From: Ochromonas danica
Taxonomy: Eukaryota > Sar > Chrysophyceae > Chromulinales > Chromulinaceae
Assembly: GCA_015146655.1 (NCBI GenBank)
Contig: VKHL01000203.1
Span: 1 to 45,264, forward strand
Direction of reading: 5' to 3'
Length of the DNA stretch: 45,264 nt
The notes under the pieces: generated by a model
The model's database searches: none
What the model was told of the DNA's origin: nothing
The model's input: only the letters and a program-made list of their open reading frames with translations
Program-made: the position numbers and the translations under genes
Shown here: piece by piece, positions 42,574-45,264 of the stretch
Layout: every line of letters begins with the position of its first letter
How positions within the stretch are numbered: the stretch's first letter is position 1

Positions 42574-43303
42574 AGCTAAACAATAGACGCTGTGTTAGTC
42601 ATTCTATGCTTGCTGGGAGTGAGGAAGTAGTGTTGGGGGTTTACAGTTACTACTAGTAGTATGTGTGTACACAATGCGAGAAGGCTATGGTATGATATAG
42701 TGGAACATAACATAACATAACATAGCATGACTTAACTTAACGTAGGGACACAATATGATATGGTATAATATATAATATGATCTTATGATGATGATGAATC
42801 ATCTTAGACTAGTGATCTTCCTCACTAGTATGGCTGTCGGTATTGTCTATCCTGGCCGACTCTCATTCTCAATTTGATAGACCATCTCATTCGTCATTAC
42901 ATAGAATCCACGTGGTTTGTAAACCTCCTTCGATCTTGGCCTGCATGCAGACTTTCAGAGTCTACACAGCTTGACTAACTTTAATGAGATGGAGCATCCT
43001 CCATCTTCCATCTATAATAAGAGGACTACAATGCAGAAAAGATGAGCATTTAATCTAAGTTACAGCAGATAACACTAAGAGGATAAGGATAAGAAGTACT
43101 ATACTGTATGCGACAAGAGTGAGTAAACTATGATAATGATGATGGTAATGATGACAAAAAGTCAACAGGCTCGTCGCCAAAGACATGGACAGAAACACAT
43201 AAAAGTAAACCACAGATACAGTGAAGAAAGAAGGAGGTAAACGGAGCGAAGTTATCAACTGTGAGACAGGACGGACTGTTGCCAGAGAAAGGGAGAGAAG
43301 AAG
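42574..43303. other. Intergenic between convergent genes
   Basis: A run of (CATAA)n pentanucleotides lies at about 42703-42735, with AT-rich sequence up to 42790, a CCACGTGG at 42908-42915 and CA-rich flanks. No gene supported. Confidence 0.55.
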
Positions 43304-44131
43304 TCAAGCTACTGTAGAGGCAAAAGTGGCTGAGCTCATGGCGAATGGAGTGAGAGTCTCAGAGCTTTGCAAAGTGTTCTGAGCCATGAGAGCGCGTCGA
43401 GCATTTGTCTGGCGGGAACTGCTCGACAGCTCGTACTTGACCACCTCGGGCACGATCGTGGCCAGCAATATGGAGATGATCTTACACCATCCGCGATGAG
43501 CTGCCGGGGAATATTCCTTAGGCCCCACACACTCTTTGATGGCGTGCATGAGCACCTCGCCAACCATTCCGTCTGTAGCAGAGCACAAGAGAATCGATCA
43601 GACCCTGAGACTAAGAGACAGAGAGAAGGTTCTTCGCTTACATTCAGCAGCCTTGACACCCAGTCTGTTGTGCACAATGACGAGGTTGGTCAGTGAGGTC
43701 GCGAGGCTGTTCGGCGTGTCGAGTTTGGACAAACACAAACTGATCATTGGCACGAGGTTCATCTTGTTCATGGAGCGCAAGAAGAGGCCTCGACAGGAAG
43801 GATGGATGAGGAAGAGCCGCTCGTAGAAGATGAGGTGCAGCAGCTCTGAGACGGACTTGACCTCTGCTGTCTCGGGGTGCGTGGCCTTGTAGGCGCTGAA
43901 GGCGACGGACTGGTTGCGCACAATCATCTTCCACACCACGATAGCCGCCTCATTCTCCTCCTCGGTCAGAGGCTCGGAGGTGTAGTAGAGGGGCAGCAGC
44001 AGGCGGACCAGCAGATCTCTCTCGCCGAGGCTCTGCCCGGGGCAGCAGTTCTTCTCGTCGCCCTGGTCGTTGGTGCGGCCAGGGCCATTGAGGACGATCT
44101 TCTCGGCCGTGGATGACACGCTGCCTCCCAT
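43304..44131 (-). CDS. Globin 2, putatively N-myristoylated
   Basis: Two exons, 44131-43642 and 43572-43304 (69-base intron), give 252 residues. I start at MGGSVSS because it matches the head of the other globin and fits the myristoylation rule (Gly2, Ser6); the frame continues upstream without another good start. The globin fold spans about residues 55-215: EEENEAAIVVWKMIV (A helix), LLHLIFYERLFLIHPSC (C-D), an E-helix MNKMNLVPMISLCL with no His at E7, the proximal His in VIVHNRLGVKAAEY (F8), then GMVGEVLMHAIKECVG and AAHRGWCKIISILLATIVP (G-H). The intron splits the same Tyr codon in the same phase as in globin 1. It is a diverged paralogue, with a shorter tail. Heme binding is likely; the sensing or NO-scavenging role is inferred. 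Confidence 0.85.
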
Positions 44132-45264
44132 ATCAGCCAGAGACAATTGATTGTTGGCTGGCTGGTCCACTGCCTCTGCTGTCTGGTGTCGGAATGGTCT
44201 TATTAGTCTTAAGGCTGACTCGAGGTGGTGCAGAGGCAATTTACGTTGAACTGGCAGGGATGCTGAAAGCGACTTTTGCAATAGAGAAAGATGCCTTTAA
44301 AACTCATATTCCGCTGTTATCCAGCAGCAGCAGAAACGCAAAACACCCACTCACCAAAACATCTTCGAAATCAAATTCCCTTCAATCACATTTTGTTGTT
44401 GATCATCGATAGTATATTGAGCGAATTTTGAAACATTTCTTTAAACATTTGCTTTATCTGCGTTGTAACGAAATTTCCGAATTGATCCATTATTTTGGTT
44501 GAATTGCATCATGGAGCAACACTCGGACAAAACAATCGTACCCCACTTTTACGGTGACTCACTCGTTTAGGTGCCTTGGCCAAGATTCACAAGACACCAG
44601 ACGACAAAACACGAATCGTCCACAAGTCGAGAACCAGTGGTGGGCTTTCCATGGATCAATATTGTGAGACCCATGACGATTAATGGAAAGGCACATTATT
44701 AGCAGGATGGAAACTTTAGTAGCATGATAAAAACGATATTTCCTGCGTTGAGCAATAAAAACACGGTGAGCAATATGTGATGTGTTGGCAGCCTGAAGAC
44801 GACGATGCATGCTTTGCCCAGGATTTTGAACTTCAAATTCAATCCTTGATGAAAGTCTGAATGTCCATGCATCGTCGTCGTCTTCGTTCAGGCTGCCAAT
44901 ACATCATGTATTTCTCACCGGTTGATAGCAGATCTCACACCACACCAGACAAGTAAAACCCTTCAATTAGTAGCAGCATTTGGTCCAGGAGTAGAAGATC
45001 ATAGTAGTAGTAGATGGGGGGGAGGTTTTAGACTCGTAGATCACTGGATTTGTGTTTTACACCGGGCCACACCGGTCCACACCACACCACACCGCACAAA
45101 GCGGATGAGAATCGGAATCGTGCAGATGGAAAATAGTAGGCGTGGCTCGTATGCACATCGTCAGAACAGAAGGCTGGAGTGCGTGTCTTGAAATTCTCGA
45201 ACAAAGCGGATGGTGGTGAAGCCATTCTTCAGAAGGAATTAAAAGCTTGGAATGTTGGGAATAA
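44132..45264. other. Terminal intergenic region with a hairpin
   Basis: The left part is the globin 2 upstream region. No coding region is convincing. A long imperfect inverted repeat lies at 44764-44920. CCACACC repeats lie at about 45065-45095. A second gene may begin past the edge. Confidence 0.5.
44764..44920. repeat. Imperfect inverted repeat (about 50-bp arms)
   Basis: The left arm 44764-44812 pairs with the right arm 44866-44920. Both carry GCAGCCTGAA / TTCAGGCTGC and CGACGATGCATG / CATGCATCGTCG, with one 3-base and one 4-base insertion in the right arm and a few mismatches. The loop is about 53 bases. No target-site duplication is obvious. It could be a small MITE-like element or a structured RNA hairpin. 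Confidence 0.75.

Overview
This is a window of nuclear DNA from an intron-rich, probably unicellular eukaryote. Almost every recognisable gene is split by GT-AG introns of about 70-260 bases, exon phases close exactly, genes are packed on both strands, and there is one tRNA with a canonical intron. I see no operons, prokaryotic signals, CRISPR array or intact mobile element. The lineage is uncertain. The 1537-3259 gene looks like the CudA regulator family known from Amoebozoa, which would favour an amoebozoan. The axonemal-type dynein light chain suggests a flagellated relative or stage. All exon joins are my own reading of splice sites and frames.

Layout, left to right. 1-1129 (-): edge-truncated low-complexity protein with a 69-bp repeat. 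1537-3259 (+): CudA-like regulator. 3577-6835 (-): KLHDC4/Kel3 kelch protein in six exons. 6894-10389: a disturbed segment bracketed by duplicated sequence. It holds an 851-bp copy of part of the next gene, an AT-rich orphan gene and a decayed GT31 glycosyltransferase end. 10524-13532 (+): IQ-motif protein. 14180-18112 and 18648-20418 (+): two tandem bacterial-type glucokinase paralogues, both with a C-terminal membrane anchor. 20660-20747 (-): tRNA-Tyr. 20859-21875 (+): metallo-beta-lactamase-fold protein. 22496-23455 (-): globin. 24023-25792 (-): protein phosphatase 5. 26142-26495 (+): DPH3. 27252-27929 (+): chalcone-isomerase-like protein. 28346-29643 (+): SF3A2 with a ubiquitin-like head. 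29911-30321 (-): dynein light chain. 30583-31812 (+): J-like membrane protein. 32041-33082 (-): unknown. 33243-33879 (+): small membrane protein. 34391-35163 (-): REEP5/Yop1/HVA22. 35901-39229 (+): transportin-3/importin-13-like. 39712-42573 (+): REXO-type RNA exonuclease. 43304-44131 (-): a second globin. The rest is intergenic and ends with a long imperfect hairpin.

Most genes are unrelated housekeeping neighbours. Two paralogue pairs stand out. In the glucokinase pair, the downstream copy keeps every active-site motif I can check. The upstream copy has lost the phosphate-loop glycines and two sugar-binding residues and carries about 660 residues of acidic repeats before its membrane anchor, so it reads as a membrane-tethered pseudokinase. 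The two globins, 20 kb apart, share one intron position and phase and both start with an N-myristoylation-type MGG..S sequence, so they are probably membrane-associated. A third oddity is an SF3A2 splicing factor fused in frame behind a ubiquitin-like domain that ends in RGG.
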